Shown: positions 1-5,802 of the stretch, piece by piece
Layout: every line of letters begins with the position of its first letter
How positions within the stretch are numbered: the stretch's first letter is position 1
Origin: Peptococcaceae bacterium UBA4997
GTDB lineage: Bacteria; Bacillota; Dehalobacteriia; UBA4068; UBA4997
Reading direction: 5' to 3'
Assembly (NCBI GenBank): GCA_002398485.1
Contig: DGYV01000012.1
Location: 1,082-7,539 of the forward strand
Length of the DNA: 6,458 nt
Translations under genes and position numbers: made by a program
The notes under the pieces: model-generated
The model's database searches: none
Told to the model about the DNA's origin: nothing
Seen by the model: only the letters and a program-made list of their open reading frames with translations

Positions 1-280
1 TAAAAATGATATCTTGGCCCTGCGCCAACAGCACTTTATTGATAGGCCGTTCGCTGCGCAAGGCTTCCAATACGGGGTTCCTGCCACAGATTATCTCCGT
101 ATTTACAGGCATATCCGCACTGCGTTCCTCAATATTTTCCCTTGGTTTAAAATCACGTTTTGAACGTGAATCGCCACGGAAGGCATTGCCTTTATCAAAA
201 GGTTTTTCCCCTCTTTTAGCATTTTTAAATTCACCTTTACTCTGCTTTGAATAATTGTTTTTGATTTCGTTTTTCGTCAT
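1..280 (-). CDS. rlmB: RlmB-type (SpoU/TrmH) 23S rRNA 2'-O-methyltransferase, 5' part only
   Basis: Partial gene running off the left edge; 93 N-terminal residues are visible. Residues about 61-93 match the substrate-binding domain that opens SpoU/TrmH-family methyltransferases (CGRNPVLEAL, then a basic-hydrophobic strand NKVLLAQG). The family 2'-O-methylates rRNA or tRNA with S-adenosylmethionine; the RlmB subgroup acts on G2251 (E. coli numbering) of 23S rRNA. The SAM-binding knotted SPOUT domain would lie outside the window, so specificity is inferred from gene order after mrnC, the usual Firmicutes position. Before the domain lies a tail of about 58 residues rich in Lys, Arg, Glu, Asn and Gly, probably disordered and RNA-contacting; E. 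coli RlmB starts almost directly at the domain. The start at 280 has a good AGGGGA site (285-290). The internal Met57 (ATG at 110-112) has no ribosome site, so the tail is probably translated. Confidence 0.85.
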   Translation of the reverse strand, partial: MTKNEIKNNYSKQSKGEFKNAKRGEKPFDKGNAFRGDSRSKRDFKPRENIEERSADMPVNTEIICGRNPVLEALRSERPINKVLLAQGQDIIF

Positions 281-284
281 ATTT

Positions 285-291
285 TCCCCTA
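285..291 (-). promoter_or_regulatory. Ribosome binding site of rlmB fused to the mrnC stop codon
   Basis: On the minus strand the sequence reads TAGGGGA, then four bases, then the rlmB ATG. The TAG is the mrnC stop, so a terminating ribosome sits on the Shine-Dalgarno sequence of the next gene. This supports the start at 280 and suggests translational coupling. Confidence 0.7.
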
Positions 292-702
292 TTCTGTTTT
301 CTCGGCTTCCGCAAACTGCCAAAGCCGTTCAAAAAACCAACCAAGCCTTAATTCATCCTTAGTCAAATACCAATAACCTATCAAGGCTTCCAAACCCGTA
401 GCCTGTCTGTAAGTGGTAACAGGCACGGATTTAGGGTTATGCTGGCCTTTGGCATTACGCCCGCGGTGCATTACCGCATTTTCTGCTTCCGTAAATTCAT
501 CTTCAAGCAAATGAACTAAAACAGCCTGGGTTTTGGCGCAAACCAAACCCACTGCCGCCTTGTGCATATCATTAACTTTATAAATACCCTTTTCCAAAAG
601 ATGCTGCCTTACCGCCAGCTCATAAACCACATCTCCTATATAAGCCAGGGTAAGGGAGGGCAATAATTCAGGACGTTCACTCATCAAATCCGTAACAGGC
701 AT
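289..702 (-). CDS. mrnC: Mini-ribonuclease III (MrnC), 23S rRNA maturation
   Basis: A 137-residue protein consisting of a lone RNase III catalytic domain without a dsRNA-binding domain, as in Mini-III (about 143 residues in Bacillus subtilis). In that family the homodimer cleaves the double-stranded stalk joining the 5' and 3' ends of 23S precursor rRNA. Visible signatures are LAYIGDVVYE (catalytic Asp24), the NDMHKAA segment (44-50), the RGRNAK segment (80-85) and the second acidic site TGLEALIGY (Glu105). The frame is open nine codons further, to an ATG at 729 inside cysS. I prefer the ATG at 702: it has an AGAGGG ribosome site six bases upstream, lies one base after the cysS stop, and gives the length before LAYIGD seen in B. 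subtilis. The 729 start has a weaker GGAG nearby and cannot be fully excluded. It follows cysS and precedes rlmB, the conserved order, and pairs two 23S rRNA processing and modification functions. Confidence 0.93.
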   Translation of the reverse strand: MPVTDLMSERPELLPSLTLAYIGDVVYELAVRQHLLEKGIYKVNDMHKAAVGLVCAKTQAVLVHLLEDEFTEAENAVMHRGRNAKGQHNPKSVPVTTYRQATGLEALIGYWYLTKDELRLGWFFERLWQFAEAEKTE

Positions 703-703
703 T

Positions 704-2110
704 TTATACCCTCTTCCAGCGTACACCATCCGCTCCGTCTTCCAGCACTATGCCTATGGCTTTTAGGCTGTCGCGTATAGAATCCGCAGTAGCCCAATCC
801 TTTTTGGTACGGGCATCCTGGCGTATCTTAATGATTACTTGCATAAGCTCTTCGCTCAAACCATCATCTGCTTGGGTTTTTACTGCAAAAGCGCCTATTA
901 CACTATCAAAAGCGGTAAACAAAGCTTTGGCTTCCGCCAAAACTTTAGGCTCAGCACCTTTAGCATTACTGTTCACAGCCTTGCAAAAATCAAATACCGC
1001 CGCAATAGCCAAAGCCGTGTTGAAATCGTCATTCATGGCATTTTCAAAACCATCCTTAGCAGTTTGCATGGCCTCAAGCAAGGCAGTACCGGCAGCTTTA
1101 TCTGTACCACCGCCATTGGCTATGGCATTATCTAAAAATGCTATGGAATTACGAATCCTGCCCAAGCTTTTAGCTGCAACTTCCAGCTTTTTATCATCAA
1201 AATCAATAGGGCTCCTGTAATGAGTACTCAAAAGATAAAAACGCACTACATCACCGGAAAATTTATTTAATATATCCCTGAGCAGGAAAAAGTTATTAAG
1301 AGATTTGGACATTTTTTCCTGATTCACCGTAATAAAACCGTTATGAAGCCAATAACGCACAAAATTGCAGCCGCAAGCGGCTTCACTTTGTGCTATCTCA
1401 TTTTCATGGTGCGGAAAAATCAGGTCAGCACCGCCGCCATGGATATCAAAATCATCACCCAAATATTTATGGCTCATTGCGGAACATTCAATATGCCAAC
1501 CGGGGCGTCCCATGCCCCAAGGGCTTTGCCAGGCAGGTTCTCCGGGTTTAGCGGCTTTCCAAAGCGCAAAATCCATAGGGTCGCGCTTAATATCGCCAAC
1601 CTCCACACGAGCACCTGCTTTCATATCCTCAATATCCCTGCCCGAAAGCTTGCCGTAATCCGCAAATTTGCTTACGGAATAGTATACATCGCCTTCCGCT
1701 TCATAAGCATAGCCGTTATCTATAAGCTTCTGCACTATATCTATAATATCCGCCATATGCTCGGTAACTTTAGGGTGAATATCAGCCTTCATCACGTTAA
1801 GAGCTGCTACATCCTCAAAATAAGCGGCTATATATTTTTCCGCAACGGCGGCGGCGGTAATACCTTCCTCCTTGGCACGGTTAATTATCTTGTCATCAAC
1901 ATCCGTAAAATTCTGCACATAAGTAACCTGCTGACCCTGATAAATAAAATAACGTCTTATAGCATCAAACACAACAATGGGGCGGGCATTGCCCAAGTGG
2001 ATATAATTATAAGTGGTAGGGCCGCAAACATATATGCTTACTTTGCCTTCCTCCCTGGGTACAAACTTTTCCTTCCTGTTGTTCATGGTGTTGTAGACTG
2101 TTATATTCAT
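704..2110 (-). CDS. cysS: Cysteinyl-tRNA synthetase
   Basis: Class I aminoacyl-tRNA synthetase that activates cysteine with ATP and charges tRNA-Cys in the cytoplasm; 468 residues, a normal full length. The HIGH-type ATP motif is HLGN (38-41) and the second is KMSKS (266-270). Zinc ligands that select the substrate thiol are in place: Cys29 (YVCGPT), Cys209 (WHIECSAMS), His234 and Glu238 (PHHENE), the last three at the same numbers as I recall for E. coli CysRS. The tRNA-binding helical region and a C-terminal anticodon-recognition part (about 320-468) follow, ending VRWKRV. The start at 2110 has a very strong site, TAGGAGGAGG, five bases upstream, whose TAG is the gltX stop. It is cotranscribed with gltX (12-base gap) and mrnC (1-base gap to the preferred start). 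In Bacillus, cysE lies between gltX and cysS; it is missing here. No truncation or frameshift is seen. Confidence 0.98.
   Translation of the reverse strand: MNITVYNTMNNRKEKFVPREEGKVSIYVCGPTTYNYIHLGNARPIVVFDAIRRYFIYQGQQVTYVQNFTDVDDKIINRAKEEGITAAAVAEKYIAAYFEDVAALNVMKADIHPKVTEHMADIIDIVQKLIDNGYAYEAEGDVYYSVSKFADYGKLSGRDIEDMKAGARVEVGDIKRDPMDFALWKAAKPGEPAWQSPWGMGRPGWHIECSAMSHKYLGDDFDIHGGGADLIFPHHENEIAQSEAACGCNFVRYWLHNGFITVNQEKMSKSLNNFFLLRDILNKFSGDVVRFYLLSTHYRSPIDFDDKKLEVAAKSLGRIRNSIAFLDNAIANGGGTDKAAGTALLEAMQTAKDGFENAMNDDFNTALAIAAVFDFCKAVNSNAKGAEPKVLAEAKALFTAFDSVIGAFAVKTQADDGLSEELMQVIIKIRQDARTKKDWATADSIRDSLKAIGIVLEDGADGVRWKRV
709..714 (-). promoter_or_regulatory. Ribosome binding site deciding the mrnC start
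   Basis: AGAGGG on the minus strand, six bases before the ATG at 702, lying within the last cysS codons. It favours the 702 start over the longer 729 start, which would overlap cysS by 26 bases. Confidence 0.6.
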
Positions 2111-2115
2111 ATTAG

Positions 2116-2125
2116 CCTCCTCCTA
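2116..2125 (-). promoter_or_regulatory. Strong ribosome binding site of cysS containing the gltX stop
   Basis: TAGGAGGAGG on the minus strand, five bases before the cysS ATG; two overlapping AGGAGG cores. Its first three bases are the gltX stop codon, so gltX termination and cysS initiation are physically linked. Confidence 0.8.
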
Positions 2126-3568
2126 TAGTTCAAAGCCTAATGCTTTAGCTGCCTTTTGCAGGCGAATATTCATAATTTCCCTGCCCATCAGCGCCGCCAG
2201 TTTATCAATATCGGGTCCGTGCTGATTCCCTGTTAAAGCAATGCGTACGGGCATGAATACCTGTGCGCCACCCAAGCCCAGCTCTTTACGGATCTGCTTC
2301 AATGCGGTTTTTACCGTTTCGGGTTTTACTTCATCTGCCAAGGCCATTTTAGCATAAAACAGCTTCAAAACCTGTGCTACCGTTGCTTCCGCCATTACTG
2401 CTTTGGCTTCTTCAGTCATGGGTTCAGCTTCCTCACCCATAAACAAAGGCAGAAAATTTCTGATTTCATTAAAGGTGTTTATATGGTTGGCAAAAGTCAT
2501 GCAAACCAATCCCAAGCGTTCACCTTCTATGCCTAAGTCTTTGAGATACGGTGCAACATACTTCACCAGTTCTTCAATAGGCAGTTTACGCAAATACTGG
2601 CCGTTAATCCATTTCAGCTTTTCAATATCAAATACAGCGGGGCGCTTGCTTACTCTATCCATAGAAAATGCTTTTACCAAATCTTCTATAGTGAATATTT
2701 CTTCTTCACCTTCGGGAGCCCAGCCTAACAAGGCCAAAAAGTTCACCAAAGCCTCCGGCAGGTAACCCTCTTTTTGATAAGCTACTACGGAGGTTGAACC
2801 ATGACGTTTGCTCATTTTGGTTCTGTCTGTACCTAAAATTAAAGATATATGCCCAAATATGGGGGGTTCCCAACCCAATGCCTGATAAACAGCAATTTGC
2901 CTGGGTGTATTGGAAAGGTGTTCCTCACCGCGCAAAACATGGGTTATACCCATTAGGTGATCATCCACCACTACAGCAAAATTATATACGGGTATACCGT
3001 CGGACTTTACTATAACAAAATCACCTATACCATCTCTTTCAAAGCTTACCTGGCCGCGTACCATATCTTTTACTACTATAGGCTCACCTTCATCCACCCG
3101 CAGGCGGATAACAGGCTTGATCCCTGCCGCATCTTTGGCTGCCTTTTCCTCTGCCGTCAAATTACGGCAACGCCCTGAATAATTGGGCATTTCACCTTTG
3201 GCAAGCGCAGCCTGCCTTTCCGCCTCTATTTCTTCTTCCGAGCAATAGCAATAATAAGCCAGCCCCTTTTCCAACAAAATTTGGGCTGCTTCCTTATAGG
3301 TTTCCAAGCGTTCAGTTTGACGATAAGGCATACAAGGGCCGCCAATATCTATGCCTTCATTCCAATCTATACCCAGCCAGTGCAGGGATTCTTTAATGTT
3401 CTTTTCACTTTCCAGGGAAGACCGCTCCAAATCAGTATCTTCAATACGTACCACAAAATCCCCGTTATTTTGTTTGGCGTACAAATAATTGAACAATGCG
3501 CTTCTGGCACCTCCTATATGCAAAGGGCCTGTAGGACTGGGCGCAAAACGTACTCTTACTTTAGACAT
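2123..3568 (-). CDS. gltX: Glutamyl-tRNA synthetase
   Basis: Class I synthetase charging tRNA-Glu; 481 residues, the usual bacterial length. The N-terminal catalytic domain starts immediately (FAPSPTGPLHIGGARSALFN) with the HIGH motif HIGG at 17-20; RIEDTDLERS (41-50) is a family hallmark, and the KMSKR motif is at 251-255. The zinc-type insert keeps Cys107-x-Cys109 and, 24 residues on, Cys134, as in E. coli GluRS, but Asn136 stands where E. coli has the fourth ligand His127. The all-helical anticodon-binding domain fills about 330-481. The start at 3568 is supported by GGAGG seven bases upstream. It leads the left transcription unit, with a predicted promoter about 60 bases upstream. No T-box leader is visible. 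Whether it also charges tRNA-Gln (a non-discriminating enzyme, with GatCAB amidation) cannot be read from the sequence by eye. Confidence 0.98.
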   Translation of the reverse strand: MSKVRVRFAPSPTGPLHIGGARSALFNYLYAKQNNGDFVVRIEDTDLERSSLESEKNIKESLHWLGIDWNEGIDIGGPCMPYRQTERLETYKEAAQILLEKGLAYYCYCSEEEIEAERQAALAKGEMPNYSGRCRNLTAEEKAAKDAAGIKPVIRLRVDEGEPIVVKDMVRGQVSFERDGIGDFVIVKSDGIPVYNFAVVVDDHLMGITHVLRGEEHLSNTPRQIAVYQALGWEPPIFGHISLILGTDRTKMSKRHGSTSVVAYQKEGYLPEALVNFLALLGWAPEGEEEIFTIEDLVKAFSMDRVSKRPAVFDIEKLKWINGQYLRKLPIEELVKYVAPYLKDLGIEGERLGLVCMTFANHINTFNEIRNFLPLFMGEEAEPMTEEAKAVMAEATVAQVLKLFYAKMALADEVKPETVKTALKQIRKELGLGGAQVFMPVRIALTGNQHGPDIDKLAALMGREIMNIRLQKAAKALGFEL

Positions 3569-3622
3569 TATTTTTCCTCCATTATATATGCAATATTTTT
3601 TAATAATACATTAAGTCTTTTA

Positions 3623-3651
3623 ATTATATCATTACAAACAGCCATTATAAA
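3623..3651 (-). promoter_or_regulatory. Predicted sigma-A promoter for gltX-cysS-mrnC-rlmB
   Basis: On the minus strand, a perfect -10 TATAAT (3623-3628) is preceded by 17 bases and a -35-like TTTATA (3646-3651, four of six consensus bases). A transcript would begin near 3616, giving a leader of about 48 bases that includes the GGAGG site of gltX. A second TATAAT (3644-3649) overlaps the -35 but has no good -35 of its own. This fits gltX being separated from the ispDF block by an opposing gene and a terminator. AT-richness makes chance matches likely. Confidence 0.5.
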
Positions 3652-3674
3652 GGTTTTTTACAAATTTTTTCCTT

Positions 3675-3709
3675 ATTAAAGGGCATTTTAGCTGTATTTT
3701 GCCCTTAAT
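3675..3709. repeat. Imperfect inverted repeat in the divergent gltX/TM2 intergenic region
   Basis: Arms AAGGGCA (3679-3685) and TGCCCTT (3700-3706) pair over 7 bp; allowing one bulged A at 3678, three more pairs extend the stem. The loop is 14 bases. No T-run follows on either strand, so it is not a typical terminator. It lies upstream of both predicted promoters (-35 at 3646-3651 minus, -35 at 3740-3745 plus), so it may act as DNA, for example as a dyad operator, or may be the remnant of an older terminator. Confidence 0.45.
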
Positions 3710-3739
3710 TAGCCAAAATAAAACTATCAATAATTTAAC

Positions 3740-3768
3740 TTGATTTACCTTGTTATAAAGTTTAAAAT
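3740..3768 (+). promoter_or_regulatory. Predicted sigma-A promoter for the TM2-domain gene
   Basis: TTGATT (3740-3745), a 17-base spacer, then TAAAAT (3763-3768): four or five of six consensus bases in each hexamer at optimal spacing, pointing at the only plus-strand gene. The start point would be near 3775, giving a leader of roughly 34 bases. The surrounding DNA is very AT-rich, so the match is supportive and not proof. Confidence 0.5.
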
Positions 3769-3808
3769 AAAAACATGACATAATAAAAACAGAAAGAGGT
3801 ATATAAAC

Positions 3809-4027
3809 GTGGTTTCTTCTAAAAGCCGTTTGGTAGCATTGCTGTTATGCGTTTTTTTAGGATATTTGGGTATTCACCGTTTTTATGCAGGCAAAATAGG
3901 CACAGGTATACTTTGGTTGCTTACAGGTGGCATTTTCGGTATAGGTGCACTTGTGGACTTAATATTAATAGCCTGCGGCACCTTCAAGGATAATGAAGGC
4001 AAGCTGATTTCGGATTGGCAATGTTGA
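3809..4027 (+). CDS. TM2-domain small membrane protein
   Basis: A 72-residue protein matching the TM2 domain over nearly its whole length. Transmembrane segment 1 is about residues 8-22, then the hallmark LGIHRFYAGKIGTGIL (20-35), then segment 2 through GGIFGIGALVDLILIA (40-55) with the conserved Asp50, and a short polar tail GTFKDNEGK. Both helices should lie in the cytoplasmic membrane. The molecular role of bacterial TM2 proteins is not established, so no function is assigned. The start is GTG with AAAGAGGT eight bases upstream; no in-frame ATG exists between it and the upstream stop at 3776-3778. It is the only plus-strand gene in the window, divergent from gltX and convergent with the ASKHA gene, so it looks like a later insertion into an older ispDF-gltX cluster. 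No clear plus-strand terminator follows it. Confidence 0.88.
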   Translation: MVSSKSRLVALLLCVFLGYLGIHRFYAGKIGTGILWLLTGGIFGIGALVDLILIACGTFKDNEGKLISDWQC

Positions 4028-4033
4028 ATAAAT

Positions 4034-4057
4034 AAAAAAGCACACCTAAAGGTGTAC
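4034..4057 (-). terminator. Intrinsic terminator of the ispD-ispF-ASKHA transcript
   Basis: Read on the minus strand: stem GTACACC, loop TTTA, stem GGTGTGC (7 bp including one G-T wobble), followed at once by TTTTTT and then ATTTATT. It lies about 125 bases past the ASKHA stop and six bases from the TM2 stop, so it ends the right block before transcription runs antisense through the TM2 gene. On the plus strand the same hairpin has no T-run after it, so it is probably one-directional. Confidence 0.75.
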
Positions 4058-4077
4058 GGATATAACAAACTATTAGT

Positions 4078-4138
4078 ATTATTCCTGAGCGCAGTGAAGA
4101 ATCTTTATAAATACCCTTCACTGCGTTCAGTAATATTA
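4078..4138. repeat. REP-like long imperfect palindrome between convergent genes
   Basis: Arms CTGAGCGCAGTGAAG (4085-4099) and CTTCACTGCGTTCAG (4116-4130) pair over 15 bp with one G-T wobble. After a C/T mismatch, four A-T pairs (4080-4083 with 4132-4135) extend it, and a few more follow beyond a second mismatch. The loop is 16 AT-rich bases. It is GC-richer than the surrounding DNA and not followed by a T-run. On the minus strand one arm reads AGATTCTTCACTGCGCTCAG, which resembles palindromic intergenic repeats I recall from many bacterial genomes; I cannot check copy number here. It may also fold in the 3' untranslated part of the ASKHA mRNA and protect it from exonucleases. Confidence 0.6.
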
Positions 4139-4181
4139 TCACAGCTATTTTTATTATAAAATAACCCCAAAGTATGTTTAG

Positions 4182-5789
4182 CTAAAAGCTCATGTTTTTC
4201 ATGAATATTTTTTGAAAATCATCATCCGTACTTAAATCTATATGTTGAGCGGTTTCGCCTATACGCAAAGCCTTTGCCCATTCTTCAGCGCTTAACAGTG
4301 CTTTTTTTGCGCCCGCTAACGCTCCGTTACCAATGGCTTTGATTTTTGCCACAGGTACATCGGGCAATAAGCCTATGTTTATTGCTGCCTGCGCATCAAT
4401 GTGGCTGCCAAAGGCTCCCGCTAATACTATCTCATCTAAATCATTTACTGTAAGACCGGCATTTTTCAATAATATTTCAATACCTGCTGCCATAGCACCC
4501 TTGGCAAGCTGAATCTCCCTAATATCCTTTTGGGTAAGCACAACCGGTTTCAAGGCATCATGCTCACCGGGTAATACCAACACAAATTCCATACCTCGAG
4601 ATCCCTTTTGCAGCCTTCTTGCCAAATGAGCAGGCAAATCATCAGGATACGCAAAACGGCCGCCTTTTTCAACAATACCACCTTCTAAAAAAGCAGAGGC
4701 CGCAGCTATAAGGCCGCTGCCGCAAATACCCACGGCAGGCTCGGAACCAATAACAGAGCAAGCTATTTGTTCAACATCCTCATTGTATTTTACATCACTT
4801 ATTGCTCCCGGCACTCCGCGCATGCCCATTTGAATCTGCATGCCTTCAAAAGCAGGGCCTGCGGCTGCGGAAGCCACCAAAATTTTACCATCTACAGCAA
4901 GCATTATCTCACCGTTCGTACCAATATCCACCGCTAAAACCTTGCCTTTTTTTACTGCCAAGTTTTCAGCAAGCAATACTCCAACCGTATCACCGCCTAC
5001 ATAACCCGCAATATTGGGCAAAAGCCTTACTTTAGCAAAAGGGTTTACATTCAAACCTGCCATTTTAGCAATCAATTCAGGTGCTGCCTTAAATTTAGGC
5101 TCAAAGGGATAATGACCCAAAGATTCAGGGTCAATGCCCAAAAATAAGTGGCTCATTACCGTATTGCCCGCTAAAACTACTTCTTTAATATCCTTAGGCA
5201 CAACTTCAGCACGTTCGCACAAACCCTTAAGCAAATTATTTAATGCGCATAAAACCGCGTTTTGCAAACCGGAAAGCCCTTCCTCACCATTTTCTGCCAC
5301 ATATTCGATACGCGAGATCACATCTGCCCCAAAAGAGCGCTGTGCATTGCCTAAGCTGGCACTTTTCAAAACCTTACCGCTTTGAAGATCCACAATTTGA
5401 GCAGCCAAGGAAGTTGTGCCAATATCTATTACCACACCGTAACCTTCACGGGGAGTAAACTCAATATCCTCGCTTGCAGGTATTTCCTCCAAGGCTATGC
5501 CTTCCCGCATGGGTGCATCAATTACCAGACGATCGCTTAAAGAGTGCCTTTGGCACATCAAGAAAAAACCGGTTGCCCTTTCATTAACACTGAGCACTTC
5601 CTCTTCTACTTCGGTAATAGGGCTTAAAGCGCCACTTATAAGGCGCGCCTTGCACTTACCGCAAGTACCTTTGCCGGAACAATCACCTACAGGATCCTGC
5701 CCCGCTTCCCTCAAACCTGCTAAAATATCCTTATTATCATCGATTTGCCAAACAACTTCCTGATCATATAAAAAACTTACAAAAACCAT
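4182..5789 (-). CDS. [2Fe-2S] ferredoxin/ASKHA ATPase, RACo/RamA-like corrinoid-activator family
   Basis: A 535-residue cytoplasmic protein from the preferred start. Residues about 1-85 form a plant-type [2Fe-2S] domain with Cys37, Cys43, Cys46 and Cys79 (CSGKGTCGKC, then LMCQ; spacing C-x5-C-x2-C-x32-C). A linker follows. From about 118 the protein has the ASKHA fold of the RACo C-terminal family (former DUF4445): DIGTTS (122-127), the LAGNTVM segment (206-212), DIGTNGE (288-294), CGSGL (356-360) and LAGAFGSH (456-463). Characterised relatives use ATP to reduce inactive Co(II) corrinoid proteins to Co(I). No corrinoid protein or methyltransferase is in the window, so the partner is unknown. 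RamA-type C-terminal [4Fe-4S] motifs are absent: the end carries no cysteine. The frame is open to an ATG at 5795, but AGGAGG abuts that codon; the ATG at 5789 has six-base spacing and is preferred. It lies 10 bases after ispF. Confidence 0.88.
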   Translation of the reverse strand: MVFVSFLYDQEVVWQIDDNKDILAGLREAGQDPVGDCSGKGTCGKCKARLISGALSPITEVEEEVLSVNERATGFFLMCQRHSLSDRLVIDAPMREGIALEEIPASEDIEFTPREGYGVVIDIGTTSLAAQIVDLQSGKVLKSASLGNAQRSFGADVISRIEYVAENGEEGLSGLQNAVLCALNNLLKGLCERAEVVPKDIKEVVLAGNTVMSHLFLGIDPESLGHYPFEPKFKAAPELIAKMAGLNVNPFAKVRLLPNIAGYVGGDTVGVLLAENLAVKKGKVLAVDIGTNGEIMLAVDGKILVASAAAGPAFEGMQIQMGMRGVPGAISDVKYNEDVEQIACSVIGSEPAVGICGSGLIAAASAFLEGGIVEKGGRFAYPDDLPAHLARRLQKGSRGMEFVLVLPGEHDALKPVVLTQKDIREIQLAKGAMAAGIEILLKNAGLTVNDLDEIVLAGAFGSHIDAQAAINIGLLPDVPVAKIKAIGNGALAGAKKALLSAEEWAKALRIGETAQHIDLSTDDDFQKIFMKNMSF

Positions 5790-5795
5790 TTCCAT

Positions 5796-5802
5796 CCTCC
5801 TA
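5796..5802 (-). promoter_or_regulatory. Ribosome binding site deciding the ASKHA start, containing the ispF stop
   Basis: TAGGAGG on the minus strand, with TAG being the ispF stop. It directly touches the ATG at 5795, leaving no spacer, but is six bases from the ATG at 5789. Usual spacing therefore selects 5789, shortening the protein by two residues (Met-Glu). Confidence 0.75.

Noticed and set aside
750..1220. 156-codon open frame on the plus strand opposite the 3' half of cysS
   Set aside because: Ala/Ser/Lys-rich antisense shadow of the cysS C-terminal coding sequence, with no recognisable domain.
1343..2128. 261-codon open frame on the plus strand opposite cysS
   Set aside because: It lies entirely antisense to a clearly real synthetase gene, its translation resembles no domain I know, and it has an Ile/His-rich, shadow-like composition.
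3581..3587. TATAAT-like -10 immediately before the gltX ribosome site (minus strand)
   Set aside because: Transcription from it would start inside or after the Shine-Dalgarno sequence, leaving gltX without a usable ribosome site.
2403..3679. Several plus-strand open frames opposite gltX (73-132 codons)
   Set aside because: Antisense to a full-length, motif-complete gltX; one runs into the AT-rich intergenic region simply because stops are rare there.
3675..3709. Intrinsic terminator for either strand
   Set aside because: The stem is acceptable but neither strand has a T-run directly after it.
3569..3720. Possible T-box leader upstream of gltX
   Set aside because: The minus-strand leader lacks the T-box core (AGGGTGGNACCGCG-like) and an antiterminator/terminator pair, and the space from the predicted start point to the ATG is only about 48 bases.
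4146..4163. TATTTT...AAAATA inverted repeat past the ASKHA stop
   Set aside because: Made only of A-T pairs with a tiny loop, as expected by chance in such AT-rich sequence; no T-run terminator structure on either strand.
4028..4181. CRISPR array or small RNA gene in the convergent intergenic region
   Set aside because: There is a single palindrome, no repeated unit with spacers, and no recognisable RNA family or dedicated promoter.
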